Counted from the first letter of the stretch, positions 1 to 23,859 are shown. The stretch: 64,000 bases of DNA from Antennarius striatus (GCF_040054535.1 NC_090795.1:3137501-3201500), one strand, 5' to 3'. The notes: a model not told the origin generated them from the letters alone. A program made the numbers and translations.

Positions 1-77
1 TTCAGATCTCAGTGTTCTTTTTGCAATAAACACTATTTTAACACGTGTTAAATTCTTGTGGTTTCCCTTGTGTTCAG

Positions 78-4055
<3,978 letters not shown>

Positions 4056-4741
4056 ATACCTCGGATATTTTAGACTTTTGTGTATATATATATGCTGTAC
4101 GTTTGTGCAGAGACCTTGCATTTAATTTGTTTCTATACCTCTTAATCTCAGTGTGAAGAGGAAAAGGAAACGTTTTTGTTTTGCCCCTGTATCAATTTGC
4201 ATTTCACGTATTTCCATTTATCCTGGGTTAAAGTGAGAGACGAATTTTGCTTTCACAATTTAATTGATGAAAATGAGTATTTGATCTTCACAAGATTGGC
4301 TGTTATGGTTCTGGTTCCTTTTTTTTTTTTTTTAGGTTTTATGTGGGAAAGAAGAACTTTTTAAAGCAAATTAATTTGACAGAGATTCTGGTTAATGAGA
4401 TTATTTCATTGATGTAGTTTTGTTCGTACACCGCAGGACCTTAAAATACCCCCATCCAGAATGTACAATTTTGTTCTAGTGTACTGCTGCTTATATTTGA
4501 GTTTCTCTTTTCTTTAAATCAGGTCATTCTCTTGCATCTACCACACAACATATGTTGTGTCTTCTTATTTAAGTGCTCAAAGATGTGTATTCCTTTATTT
4601 TACGTTAGCGATCAGCTCTCATGCCCTACTCTGATCACACCACCGACTGATGAAGAGGAAATGTGTAAATAATGTAAGAGTGGAGGACGATTTGTGCTTT
4701 GTGCATCTGTTGGATAAAGACCATCATGAAGCTCAAATAAA
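4056..4741 (+). terminator. yme1l1 3' UTR and poly(A) signal
   Basis: The stretch after the yme1l1 stop has no other gene. A canonical AATAAA lies at 4736-4741, followed by T/G-rich sequence at about 4768-4800. It ends roughly 170 bases before the TATA box of the next gene, so the two genes are tightly packed. Confidence 0.7.
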
Positions 4742-4889
4742 GGTTACTCTGACCCAAGAAAGAGTCGCCCTGTGTTTTTTTAGAATACATTGTGCTCTTT
4801 CTTCAGTCTCCCTGCTGCCTTTTAATAATAACCTATAATTACTGGGTTTAGTTTCAGACCTTTAGCAAACGGGCATTGTTGGGTCCTCC

Positions 4890-4917
4890 ATTGGTGCGTT
4901 TCCAATGTCTTTATAAA
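4890..4917 (+). promoter_or_regulatory. Core promoter of PKS-A (TATA box, inverted CCAAT)
   Basis: TATAAA at 4912-4917 sits about 100 bases upstream of the PKS-A start codon, with ATTGG (inverted CCAAT) at 4890-4894. Transcription would be expected to begin near 4940-4945. A clear TATA box suggests a focused, cell-type-specific promoter (inference). Confidence 0.6.
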
Positions 4918-4965
4918 GGGAGCGTGGAGCAGAGGCAGTTGATCAAGTGAACACCTAGCTTCAAC

Positions 4966-5019
4966 ATGGGACAGGCAGGAAATTGCACTTCGGCTTTTCA
5001 AATAAAGCATCTCGAATGA
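4966..5019 (+). promoter_or_regulatory. Upstream ORF overlapping the PKS-A start codon
   Basis: If transcription begins near 4942, the first ATG in the leader is at 4966. It opens a 17-codon ORF whose TGA (5017-5019) overlaps the PKS-A ATG (5016-5018) as ATGA. The next in-frame PKS-A ATG is at 5019. A leader ORF that ends on the main start often lowers or conditions translation; that role is inferred. Confidence 0.5.
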
Positions 5020-8000
5020 TGGAGGAGATGGGAGACGGTGTAGCTGTTATTGGGATCGGATGTAATTTCCCTGGAGGTTTGACATTGATGTGCATTCTTA
5101 GTTTTTTTCCATTTATAACAACGTAATTGTAATGGGTATTGTGGTTGGTGTTGTAGGTGAGGGGTTGGACAATTTCTGGAGGGTTCTGCTGGAGGGGAAG
5201 AACTGTGCCGTGGATATTCCAGCGGAGAGATTTGACACAAGATTCTGGTACAATCCAGAGGATGGCAAGCCAGGAAAGATGCAGACAACTAAAGCAGCTC
5301 TTATAGAAGGGTAACGATAGTCTGATTAGACTACATGTCCATCATTTCATCAAGAGATGATTGATTAAATCACGGCATTGTTATAATTTAGGTTCAACGA
5401 GTTTGATCACAAGTTTTTTGGCATCACTGAAGTTGAGGCTGACTTCATGGACCCTCAGCAGAAACTCCTTCTGCAATGTAGCTACAGAGCTTTGGAAGAT
5501 GCAGGAGTTGCTATGGAAACCATCAGTGGAACTAGAACTGGAGTTTACATCGGTGACAGCCGTTCCGTGATAGAGTTCCAAGCACGATTTTGTGATGCAA
5601 TTGTGAGAAACACTGCTTTTCTTACGGTGTTGCAGGTCTGATGAATAAGGATTACGAGATGATCCAAAACAACAATGCAGCTGCAATAAGCCACTACAAT
5701 GGCACAGGGACGGCAATGAGCATGGCTGCCAATAGGATATCCTTCACCTTTAATCTCACTGGCCCATCTTTTGCCGTTGACAGTGCCTGCTCTTCATCTC
5801 TGGTGGCTCTACATCTAGCCTGCCAGGCTATGAAGCAAGGTATGTAAGTTGTCCTTTCCTTAAGTATTGTCATGCCTTATAGGAAGCCAATCTAAGCATT
5901 GTATTTAAATATTCCATCTTTCATTTCACTGTTTTTAACTAGGAGACTGCGTGGCGGCTCTTTGTGGAGGGGTCAGCTGTATAATCGAACCAAGAGTGTT
6001 TGTCGCTCTCAGCAAGGCAAAGATGATCTCACCGGATGGGATGAGCAAGCCTTTCTCCAGCGGTGCAGATGGATACGGTCGAGGAGAGGGCTGTGGTGTC
6101 GTTCTCCTGAAGCCCCTGACAGAAGTAAATGATCACGATTATTATTACAGTCATCTCAGATCAGTTATAAATGTGTGTGACTTTTTGATGTTCTATATAA
6201 AAGGCCATTAAAGACGGCAACAAAATATGGGGTGTCATCAGCAAAACGGCAGTCAACCAAGACGGTCACTCTGTCACCCCCATCACCAAACCATCCACGG
6301 TTCAACAACAGGAGCTGTTGGAAGGAATCTACTCAGAGATTGACATAGCAAATATTCAGTACATCGAGGCGCATGGGACTGGAACCCCAGTTGGGGATCC
6401 GGTAGAGGCAGAGAGCATCTCAAAGGTCATCGCTAAAGCCAAACCTCCTGGTTCAGCGACACTGCGGATTGGAACTGTGAAGGGCAACATTGGACATACA
6501 GAGTCTGCTGCTGGAGTGGCTGGACTCATTAAGGTACTCTTGTTGATTAAGCATGCAACTATTGTTCCTTCAGTTTTCTACTCAGGAGACAGTTCCAACG
6601 TAGATTTAAAACGACTGTGCTTAAGTATTCCTACCAAAGCTGAGAGATGGGAGACAGGTGGAGCATTAGTACGGATGGCTGGAATCAACAGTTTTGGGTT
6701 TGGCGGCACAAATGCCCATGCCATTATAAGAGAGCACAGACAGACCAACATTCCCACACAGATTCCAAAATGTTGTCCAAACCTCTTCATAATATCGGCA
6801 GCGTCTGAGAAGTCATTTGTCCTGTCCATCAGCAACACTCACCAGAGACTATATGGTGATCAAAAAATTGACTTGCAGGCATTGTCATACACATCAGCCT
6901 GTGGAAGGAGTCATTCGAGGAACAAATACAGGAAGGCCTTCCCGGCATCTTCCCTTGTAGATTTGAAACATCACCTGACATCTGCAGAGAAAGCCAAATT
7001 TCATCCCATAAAGTCGGACATTCGAGTGGTCTTTGTGTTCTGTGGAAACGGGGTTGCCTACAGGGGAATGTGTAAGCAGCTTCTGCACCAGGTTCCTGCT
7101 TTCACAAATAAGGTCAGAGAGGTTGAGAATCACTTCCAGAGTCATAACAGCATCAACATCAGTCAGTGGATTGCTGGTGAGTGTGATAGTGATGATTTCC
7201 ACAGACCACATATTGTCCAGCCTCTTCTTTTTGCTATTCAAGTTGGCGTCGCTACTCTCTTGAAACAATGGGGTGTCAAACCTGATGTTGTGATTGGACA
7301 CTCTGTTGGCGAGGTCGCTGCTGCTCACTGCTCCGGTCTCTTGTCTCTTGAGGATGCTGTCCAAGTGTTGCACCTTCGCAGTACTCTTCAAGGCAATGTA
7401 ACAGGAGGGAGAATGCTTCTCGTTGGCAATGTGGCTGTGGAAAAAGTATTAGAAATACTTCCAGATTTCTCTGGAAAAGTTTGTGTCGCAGCATTCAACA
7501 GCCCCCAGTCCTGTACTCTGTCAGGGGATTCGGGTTCTCTTGATGTCCTCCGTCAGAGACTGTCAGAGTTTACTGAGAACAATGTTTTCCTTCATGAATT
7601 AGATGTACCAGCAGCATATCATAGCCATATGATGGACCCCATACTAGATGATGTTGAGAAACAAATTAGTCCTTTAGAGGCCAACCAATTGGAATCCAAA
7701 CTTTTTTCAACAGTGACTGGAGATTGTTGTTCTGATAGTGACTTTAGAACAGGCAGATACTGGGCAAGAAATATCAGAGATCCTGTTTTATTTGAACAAA
7801 CACTGCGCGCTGTTGCTAAAGATGATCAATCAAGGACAAAGGTAGTGTTTGTAGAGATCGGACCTCGTAGAGCTCTCCAGAGGAACATATGTGAGACTCT
7901 GGGAAATAACACCAAAGTTCTTTCATCCATCCAGCCAGGGAAAGATTATGACACAATCATGTCTACCGTTGCAAAGCTATTTGAATTAGGCATCAATGTT

Positions 8001-11000
8001 GACTGGCATCAGGTCTACAGGGGTTGTGAGACATTGCCCACAGCTTTTCCAGTCTATCAGTTCGACAATACAAAAAATGAAGTGAATTTTGAAGCTGTGA
8101 GAAATGGCGGTGAATCCTTTGCTTCTTCTTCTCATACACTCATATCGCAAATGAAGCAGGGTGGCAAAGAATTCACATGCACCCTCTCCTTAGATACTGC
8201 ACCGTATCTTTGGGAGCATAGAAACAATGGAGTCCCGATTGTGCCAGGTTCTTTCTATGTTGAATTGGCTTATGCCTCAATTATGGAAAGTTTAAAGCCA
8301 AAGAAACCGGTTTCTCTGCTCCAGCTCAGTGTAAGATTTGAGAGTCCTTTTACATTAAGCTCAAACTCTCACCAGTTTGAAGTTATCCTGGAACATGGAG
8401 AGAATGAAGCTTCTTTTAAAATCCAGTCTCCTTTTGCAACACTCACCTCTGGCACATACTGGTGCACAGATGGCCAACCACTGTTAGAAGAATCATTCAT
8501 TTGTCTGGACATGATTTTCCAAAGGTGCAAAATAGTGATGAAACAAAAAGAAATTTATTCAATTCTTTTTCAAGCAGGTTTTCAATATGGCCCTCTCTTC
8601 AAACAGATTGATGATGTGCATTTTGGAGACGATTTAAAGGAAGCTGTAGCAGCAATTCGGGTTCCTGGTGAACTTCTAAAAGACCTTCATGCCTATTTTA
8701 TTCACCCAGTTTTATTGGACTACTTCATGCAAATGACAGGTGTGATCGCTATGAGACAGTTAAAGGCTAAGCATGGATTCCCCTCAGCTATCGGTAGCGT
8801 AGTCATCGCAAGACCACTACAAGAGGAAATGGTCATGTACTTACAGGCTACCAAAGAGACTCCAGACTTCATTGAGGTATGTGGTAGCTTCTCAACCAAA
8901 GAGGGTCATGTACTGGTGGAACTGAAGGGGGTGAGAATCTCCTTTTTGGGCAATTGTTCCAATGTTATGCAGTCACATTTCTTCCACAATGAAATAATTG
9001 GAATTCCACAGGAGAGAGATCAGCAAAATGGCCAAATCAAAGCTATTGTTTTTAAAGACCAACTTGGAATTGCTGAAAGACTTTGGCCATATGTACATCC
9101 AGAGTCGACTCTTGTGGACAGCAGAGAGCATTGGATGACTGACCAGATGCGAGGCGTAGTCCTCCAGTCACTGAACTCCAACATAGATTTGGAAAAGGTT
9201 CTCTTCCTTTGGGGTGCTGAAGACCTCGGTCACTTGTCATCTGAGAAGATGCTGTTTCATTTGGCAACTTGCTGTGAGATATTTCGTCAGATTGTTTTAG
9301 CCCTCAAAGACAGTAAACGCTCTTGTACTGTCCATGTCATAACCTACAGATCGACAGAACCAATCGTGGACCATGTCAGTCCTGGGTTTGTCCTGTCTGG
9401 GATGACAAGGGCTTGTGCAGCAGAGATGGTGGGTGTCTCTTTTCAACTAATTGATCTTGCTTCTGTAACCAATGAGGACATTCAAATGTTGGTCCGTGTA
9501 ATCAACACCTTTGAACAACACGAGGTCGTAATCAGCAAGGGACAAGCATTGACCACAAAAATAGCACGGACACCCATGAAGATTGAGGGTACCTGTGAAA
9601 ATATGATGCACTCAGAAGATGTGAACAACTTTGTTCTACAGACAACTGACCCATACAGAATGGCTCACTTGTCAGCATTGTCCTCTCACTCCAATGTAAA
9701 TGTTGTTCAAGATAAGTCAGTTGAGATTCAGTTAACCAGAATATGTGTGCATTCCTCTGACTACTTTCCCGTCACCACTTCAAATTTGAACTTTGGCAAG
9801 ACAATGTATTGGAGCACACATACATCACATAATCACAATCTTCTCTGTTTAGATTTTACTGGCATTGTCAGAACTGTTGGGAAAAGTGTTTCTAACCTGA
9901 GAGTTGGAGATCAAATTGCCTCATGTTACCCAGTAGCTGCTTCTTCAAGGATTATGATTCCTGAAGCTGTATGCTACAAGACAGAGACACTCCCATTCCT
10001 GAAAGAGAATCCATGTGTGTCGTACTTCGTACTGGCATGGGAGATCCTGCAGAGAAAACTGTCCGAGGTCAAACAACCACGTCGGAGACTGATCATTGTC
10101 TCCTCAAGCTCAGCCTCCGCCCTGTTGAAGGTGTTGGCTCTGACAGCCAACAGGTCAGGTTGGAATGTTTCCTCTCTGGCACATCTTAAAGGGCAAACTC
10201 AACTCTGTGAGCAGAGTCATGCATTTGTGTTTCTGCCCCCATTTGATCTGTCTTGGCAGGAGGTGTGTGAGGGTGGTGGTCATGATAGACATGTTATTTT
10301 TGTATACAGTGATCTCATGTCATCCTCTCTCCCAGCAAATACGTTTCTGGTGAAACATGAATGCATTCATTTGCACAAACTCCATGTGGCTGATGTTCTC
10401 CAAAGAGCCAATCTGCAAGCACAAAACAGGAAGATCTCTAACTGGTTGCTGTCTTTACGTTTCGATGCGGTATCTGTACCCTTGAAGAGTGAAACCTTTC
10501 AGTCATCCAGCATGACAGAACCTCAGATCAATGCCAATGTCGAGTCCTACTTCACAGCAACAACAGTCAAGCAAGTTCTTTTACATCACAGAGAACTGGA
10601 TTGCCCCGCATCTGATATCTCTTTGATAACAAAGCCAGGATTACTCTTTAAACAAAGCTGTATTTATATAGTAACTGGAGGGCTGTCTGGTTTGGGACTT
10701 GAGACTGTAACATTCATCGCTCATAATGGTGGAGGCTGTATTGCAACACTGTCAAGAAGTTGTCTGACTGATGAGAAGCGGTTTGAAATGGAAACCATTA
10801 AGAGAAGTTATGGGGTGACAATCGTTAATATCCAATGTGATGTTTCTGTGTTAGTGCAGGTAGAGGATGCAATCTCAAAGATTGAACAAAGATTCCCCTC
10901 TTGTCCAATCAAAGGAGTGTTTCACAGTGCTGCAGTATTACACGACGCTTTGATAGAAAACCTTGATGAGTCCCTGTTCCGAAAAGTTCTGCAGCCCAAA

Positions 11001-11693
11001 GTGAGTGGAGCTCTAAACCTTCACTATGCAACACTTCACCGCAAACTGGATTTCTTTGTGTGCTACTCCTCCATTTCTTCATTCATTGGAAACCCCTCAC
11101 AGTCTAATTATGCAGCAGCCAACTCCTTCCTTGACACATTCTGCCTTTACCGGAGAAACCTTGGACTTGCTGGACAATCTATCAACTGGGGTCCTTTGAA
11201 CGTCGGTCTCTTGTTGAACAGAGAACATTTCCAAAATTTCCTAGAGGCAAAAGGGATGATGGTAATGGATGTGTGTGACATTCACGAGGCGCTTGAAAAG
11301 TGTCTCCTGATGAACAGAGCACAGCAAGTCATATGCAAGTTCAATTTCAAAACTCTTTACATTCATGTACTTTCACAAAATGCGTCCCTCAGAGAGCGTC
11401 TCTCTGCTTTGGTGGAAATGGAGGTAAAAGATGACGTGACAAATGAATCCAGGGTTCAGCTTTCATCTTCCCCAGTTGAAAGAGTGAGAAAGATTGTAAG
11501 TGAAGTCAGCAATGTTAGTGTAAATGAACTGGATGATGACGCAGCTCTCTGTACACTGGGCATTGACTCAATGCTGGCCATGACTCTGCAGAATAAACTT
11601 TTCCAAGACACAGGTGTGAACGTACCTTTGGTTAGATTATTAGATCCAAACTGCACACTGGCCGCTTTGAAAACTGTAGTAAATAACGGATAA
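5016..11693 (+). CDS. Type I iterative polyketide synthase, PKS-A (2083 aa)
   Basis: Multidomain megasynthase that builds a polyketide chain, probably from malonyl-CoA. Exons: 5016-5076, 5157-5310, 5392-5552, 5636-5839, 5943-6124, 6204-11693 (6252 nt, 2084 codons with stop). Domains: KS about 8-435 with Cys177 (DSACSSS), His311 (EAHGTGT) and His352 (GNIGHTES); AT with Ser621 (GHSVGE) and His727 (AAYHSHMM); DH with His926 ([10 protein letters not shown], a perfect HxxxGxxxxP) and Asp1093 ([10 protein letters not shown]); a structural, pseudo-reductase stretch; an ER-like region about 1430-1690 that keeps the GIVRTVGK...VGD half but has SSSSAS (1554-1559) where the NADPH-binding GxGGVG loop should be; KR with VTGGLSGLG (1744 on), Ser1877 and Tyr1890; ACP with LGIDS, Ser2043. 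It ends just after the ACP, with no thioesterase. Closest known relatives are the fish PKS needed for otoliths and bird pigment PKS. The product is unknown; automatic annotation may give it a mycobacterial PKS name. Confidence 0.95.
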
Positions 11694-13320
11694 TTGTGTA
11701 GGCTAATAGGTATCATGAATGTGAAATGATTTTGTCAATGCAAATATTGATTCAATTTAGCTTTTTGGTATTGAGCTGTATTGTTTCATTGTTAGCAGCA
11801 GTATTGTTCTCCTGGCAGTTAAAGTAATCGTTATTGTTTTTCTGTAGGCTGTTTATTCTATTCCTACAATTATTTTTTACAGTTAGAAACTATACTGTAT
11901 CTAATCTCCACTAGTACTCACTTGGCTCAGTTTATTTTTGAATACAGTTCTGTATGTCTTGTGATTTTTATTAAAATATCTGTACAAGAACTTATTTTCA
12001 TTGTGCTTCATCAGTTACAGTTAAACCAAGTGTTAGTTTTACAAAAATGCTCAATCATGTGTTAAATTATGTGGCAGATTTACATTTTTATTTTAAAATA
12101 GTTGTGAATACTAAAGTTTGACTACACTCCAGATGTGTGGGTTAGTCCTCAAAATGACAGCACCAGCTGGAAAGCCTCCTTACACAAATATTTTGTCAAT
12201 TTTAAATAAAATTTGTTCAAGCCCAAGATTGGCCTTCATAAAAGAAGACAAAACACAAGTCATTAGTCAAGATAAATTTATATTACAAGCTAATTGTGAC
12301 AAACTTAATACACTAAAACCAATGTAGGTGGTAGGGACCGACAGTTTTGACACAAGACCAGGTGAACTGAACCACCTGACCAATCAGACTCCTAGAAGGA
12401 CAGATCTGTCCAGGCAGTCATCACAAAATTGTCCCTCTCCTCAAGCACACAGAGAAATTAGGAGGATGTATTCTTGTGTCATGAACAGGCAAACAAAAAA
12501 AAGTTCTATCATAAAAAATTCCTAAAAACAGGAATAAATTTGCATCTATTTTCTGATAACAAATTGTTTTGTCACAAAGTGAGAATGTTTTGCATATGTT
12601 GCTTTTAGAAATATTGGCATTGGAAGAAATAGATAGTAAAAAATAACTATGAAGTAACAATCTGGCTGTTGTGATTTATATTTATGTAGCCATAAACACC
12701 AACACAAGAAATGATTGCATCAAATGTATGCTATTTTACTTGCATGCCCTTGTGATGACTATGCCCACTAAGGTCAACAGTTATACAAACTGTGTAAAAC
12801 ACCAGTGGAGGAAAGATCAAAAGTCTCAATAGTCATAAATGCCCCATAACGAACATTTATAGCCTATACCAGATCATGCTTTGTTCCATCATCATTGTAA
12901 AAGTGTTAATAATCCCTCAGGATCACTGAGCCAGCAGTGATTGCATCTGTCCAAGACCAAAGGGGGATGTGTAAAGATTCAATAAACAGATAAAATCATT
13001 AAGTGAAAAGAACTTTTCAGACTGAGATATTTACATGAGCTGTACAGTTTTGAATTCATCAAATTTAAGTATGAGAGTGGAAAATAATGTACTTAATTTA
13101 CATAGACGACAAGTTATCAACCAATGAATTTCATGTTTTCATCATGAACATTTCCCAAAACACAATGAAATATCGAAAATTGGGCATGCATCAAAAACAA
13201 TGGGTAAAATAACAATGTATAATGAAAATACAATATCGGAAGGAAATAGAAGATCACAACTATTTGTAAAAAAAGAGTTATGTTGCAAAGGTTTGCTGTT
13301 GAATTCAATGACAAAATGTT
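11694..13320. other. Gap between the tail-to-tail PKS genes; 3' UTRs
   Basis: A/T-rich, no coding sequence recognised. Plus-strand poly(A) signals for PKS-A: ATTAAA at 11970-11975 and AATAAA at 12205-12210. On the minus strand I find no AATAAA or ATTAAA between the PKS-B stop and 12092; the first is the complement of 12087-12092, with another at 11967-11972. The two 3' UTRs may therefore overlap. Confidence 0.5.
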
Positions 13321-20752
<7,432 letters not shown>

Positions 20753-21060
20753 TGTGACTGAACATCACTAAAAATGACAAATCAAATATTTACTGCTTCG
20801 CCATTGCACCATCTCCTTTTTCAAGCCAACCAGTATTGAACGTATTTAAAACTGTAATCAATCCACATTTGTCATTATTCAGTTCATCCTCATATCCATA
20901 CCGTCTGCCTGTTTCCCAAGTGATGCCCTCTGGTACTTGTGGCGATCTTATAGCCTGCCTATTCTCTTTATTAAACTTTAATGATTGATTGCATCCGTGG
21001 CCATGGAGATGAAGGACTTCAGTGCACACATTTATGGTCCCTTGCAAATGATTAGACCAA
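20753..21060 (-). promoter_or_regulatory. Probable PKS-B promoter and leader
   Basis: Region directly upstream of the PKS-B start on the minus strand. A weak TATA-like TTTAAATA lies at about 20838-20846, some 90 bases before the ATG, a spacing like that in PKS-A. No strong TATAAA was seen, so the assignment rests mainly on position. Confidence 0.3.
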
Positions 21061-21414
21061 GTTCAATGTGTAAATGAATACACGCCCAATGGGGGCGACC
21101 CTAGATCTTGTTTCATTGAAGGTGGTCACATTTAAGACACAACTGACAATCATTCAATCAATCAAGGAAAAAGCTGAAAATATTCCTACGAGTACCAAAT
21201 CTGGAATATTACCTGGATCCAGACCTGGCTTTGATATGTGCTGGATCTTATGGGGGTGTCACATCTTACAAGAATTGTCCACGAGGTTAGGTTAATGCTG
21301 CTCCAGCCCCAAGGGAATCAAAATCGTACATTTATGGTTCGGTAATTTGGTCGGTAAAGCCACCTGTTTGATGCATAAATCAGAACCAAAAGAGTTGTTT
21401 TATTATCTTTATCA

Positions 21415-21880
21415 ACTCAACCACAAATTGCTTTATTACTCCCCATTAATGATGTCAAGGGTAAGATGAGGGCAAATGTCGATTAAAGAAGTTCTGTTTA
21501 TCTGACCTGACAGATATTGATCCTCAGTTGGCGTCAATTACAGGTCCTTGAAGCAGACTGATCATGTCATAAATTAGTCACTACTTTTAGTTTAGATTAC
21601 AAAGAACTGTTTGAGCCGATGCAAAAAATCTGAACTTTAAAATCAATTTCAGAGAACATAATGGATCCCAACACAACAATCAATCATCAGGCATTTAATT
21701 GTACATTAGAAGGAGATTTATTCTGCAAATAAATCAAACTTTTCTCTTTATCTACACTTGGCTGATGATTTGTTGAGTAACTCAGCTAATGACGGCAGAT
21801 ATCAAGATATCAGGACAGGAGATATGAAATACAGTCAATAACGTTTAACACCTGCTGCACTCATCCTACAAATAAAAATG
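21415..21880. repeat. Segmental duplication, copy 1 (PKS-B upstream flank)
   Basis: This stretch and 24600-25000 are diverged direct copies. Shared stretches include the block around CCTGACAGATAT, the block around CCCAACACAACAA, CTTGGCTGAT, and the end CACCTGCTGCACTCATCCTACAAA. The repeat shows that the PKS-B locus was duplicated together with its upstream flank. About 21060-21415 holds nothing recognisable. Confidence 0.85.
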
Positions 21881-21892
21881 GAGATTAACAAT

Positions 21893-21910
21893 GGTTAGGG
21901 TTAGGGTTAA
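21893..21910 (+). repeat. Short TTAGGG telomere-like motif
   Basis: GGTTAGGGTTAGGGTTAA, just past the end of duplication copy 1. Too short to call an array; noted for its position at the duplication boundary. Confidence 0.6.
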
Positions 21911-22322
21911 TGAATGTAATAAACATTTCTTTTGTGATCTGTTTGAATATAGACATGAATAGTTTTGATATAACTTTTAATTGACTTATAGTATATGATA
22001 GTGTTTCTGGCATACACAGAGTTCCCAAAATCATTATTGACCCCCACCAAAATTCATTAGCGGCGAGCAGCCGTCACGACTGCTTGATGAGTGTTCACCG
22101 TCCACTCGCTGTCAGACCCAGCATGTGAGCCAAGCGTTGGTGAACACAACTTCCAGACTCCTGGAAATCAAAGCGTTTGGTGACGTCATTGAAAGAAGCA
22201 CTGATGGTGTCATCATATTTTGGGAGATCTTTGGGACACGTATAGTATCCATCAGCCAAATTTCATGCTCACTAAAAGCTGGTCCTGATTGGAGGCTTTG
22301 TCTTGAAGTTTGAAATAACATG

Positions 22323-23850
22323 CTAGCCTCTCTTTCTTTGAAACAGACATCTCTGTCTGAACAATCAAACTGGTATTTTGGTATTGGTAGTGGCACAGCC
22401 TTATGCCCTTTGTAGAACGTGTTCCAATTTACATTGACAATGTTCAAACAGCTTGGAGACAACAGACGTTATTGTTTCATAGTCTTTTCCTGGCTGCACG
22501 GATGCAAGAACAATAGTATCATTACCTAGAGTTTCCATGGTTATTCTTTGCAGTGCTCTTCTTGGCCCTATTTCCACAAAAACTACATACATGTTTCAGG
22601 AGCTCTTTGCACATGCCTTAATACGTGAAACCACTTCCACAAAAAACATACACTAACCTCGCATCTGAGTTGGATGTGCAAATATTTTTGCCCACAGTGG
22701 CTCTTAGCTTCTCTTTCAGATCATCCAAAGATGATACCGCGATGGCCTTTCTGTATTTAAGTTTTTGATGGCCTCTCCTACATGCCGATGTGCACAACAG
22801 GGGGTCTAGATCAACTTTGGTGCATGCATCAAGCTGTTTAATGGTGTCTTCTATCATTACAATAAGAGATTTGGGTGAATTTCCCCAACACCACAATTGT
22901 TTACCCCTGTAATCCTTTCCCCAGAGGACTCCCACTTTTCTGCTTCCTTAGAAATTTTAGTATTCAGGGCTTTGGCATCTACACTGGCAGTCTCCTCAGA
23001 GTGAAAAGCTGAGGGAACAATTGCCTCATGTTTCATCATGAGCAGAACTTTAATGAGTCCAGCCACTCCAGCAGCAGATTCTGTATGTCCAATGTTGCTC
23101 TTCACAGAGCCAATCCGAAGTGTCTCTGAGCCAGAAGGTCTGGCTTTAGCAATTACGTTTGAGATGCTTCCTGCTTCTGTTGGGTCTCCAACTGGTGTTC
23201 CAGTCCCATGTGCCATTGGAGTCATAATATCCATCTTAGTTGTTTTACTGACGACACCCCAAATATTATCATGTGGTCATGATCTTGTATAGCCTGTGCA
23301 GCAACAAGAGTAGGTTTAGTGTTTTCAGCACAAAAACAGAATTTTTTAAAAATCTTGAAATACATTATGACAGATGTAAAGCATTACATCTTAATGCCGC
23401 CGTAACCCAGCTCCAGACATGAGATGGAAGATGGATGGTTGGACAGTTTTTTTATAGTGTATATTTTTTGAGAAAAGTCAAAACAGTTTTTTTTACTTTT
23501 CTGTATGCCCAGAAATATAGGGAAAATGAAATTAAAGAAATCTTGAAACTCAAATCTCTGATCAAGAGAACTTTAAAATTGTTGAAAAAACTAGTTACAC
23601 CAGGAGAAACATATGTATTTCAATCAAAATTGATTAATTATTCCCAGTATTACACAAAATTGAAGCAATAACAACAGATGTGTTTAGAATTACAAAAAAC
23701 AACAACAACCCCGATCTCTTGTGGACAAATTCATTGAACCTGATATCATTCAGATCATTACTCTAGTGTACACTAGACAGCACTCAAGTTGAATCAGTTC
23801 AGAACTTTAAAGATCATCGTATAGACAGGCCACTAGCTCTCTGGCAAGGA
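22323..23850 (-). pseudogene. Decayed third PKS copy derived from PKS-B
   Basis: Fragments nearly identical to PKS-B, in the same order and strand. 22890-23300 matches the start of PKS-B exon 6 ([25 protein letters not shown]). About 22620-22890 matches the KS-AT linker. 22330-22590 matches the AT end ([12 protein letters not shown]). The link to intron 5 is kept near 23290. 23600-23850 matches intron 3, a scrap of exon 3 and intron 2. Breaks: a deletion of roughly 100 bases and a small insertion near 23220-23270; a frameshifting deletion near 22890; loss near 22590 of about 750 bases that in PKS-B carry the AT serine; loss of everything after about residue 850. Intron sequence is retained, so this is a DNA-level duplicate rather than a retrocopy. 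Confidence 0.88.
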
Positions 23851-23859
23851 ACGAATGGC

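Noticed and set aside
6894-7391. 165-residue minus-strand open frame inside PKS-A
   Set aside because: Antisense shadow of the AT domain coding sequence.
5016-11693. Animal fatty acid synthase (FASN)
   Set aside because: No thioesterase, a dead ER loop, length about 2083 aa instead of about 2500, and an exon structure unlike FASN; PKS fits better.
22323-23300. Third functional PKS gene
   Set aside because: Frameshifts, loss of the AT active site and of all DH-KR-ACP sequence make it a pseudogene.
22323-23850. Processed (retro) pseudogene
   Set aside because: Intron 5, intron 3 and upstream flank sequences of PKS-B are retained, so the copy arose at DNA level.
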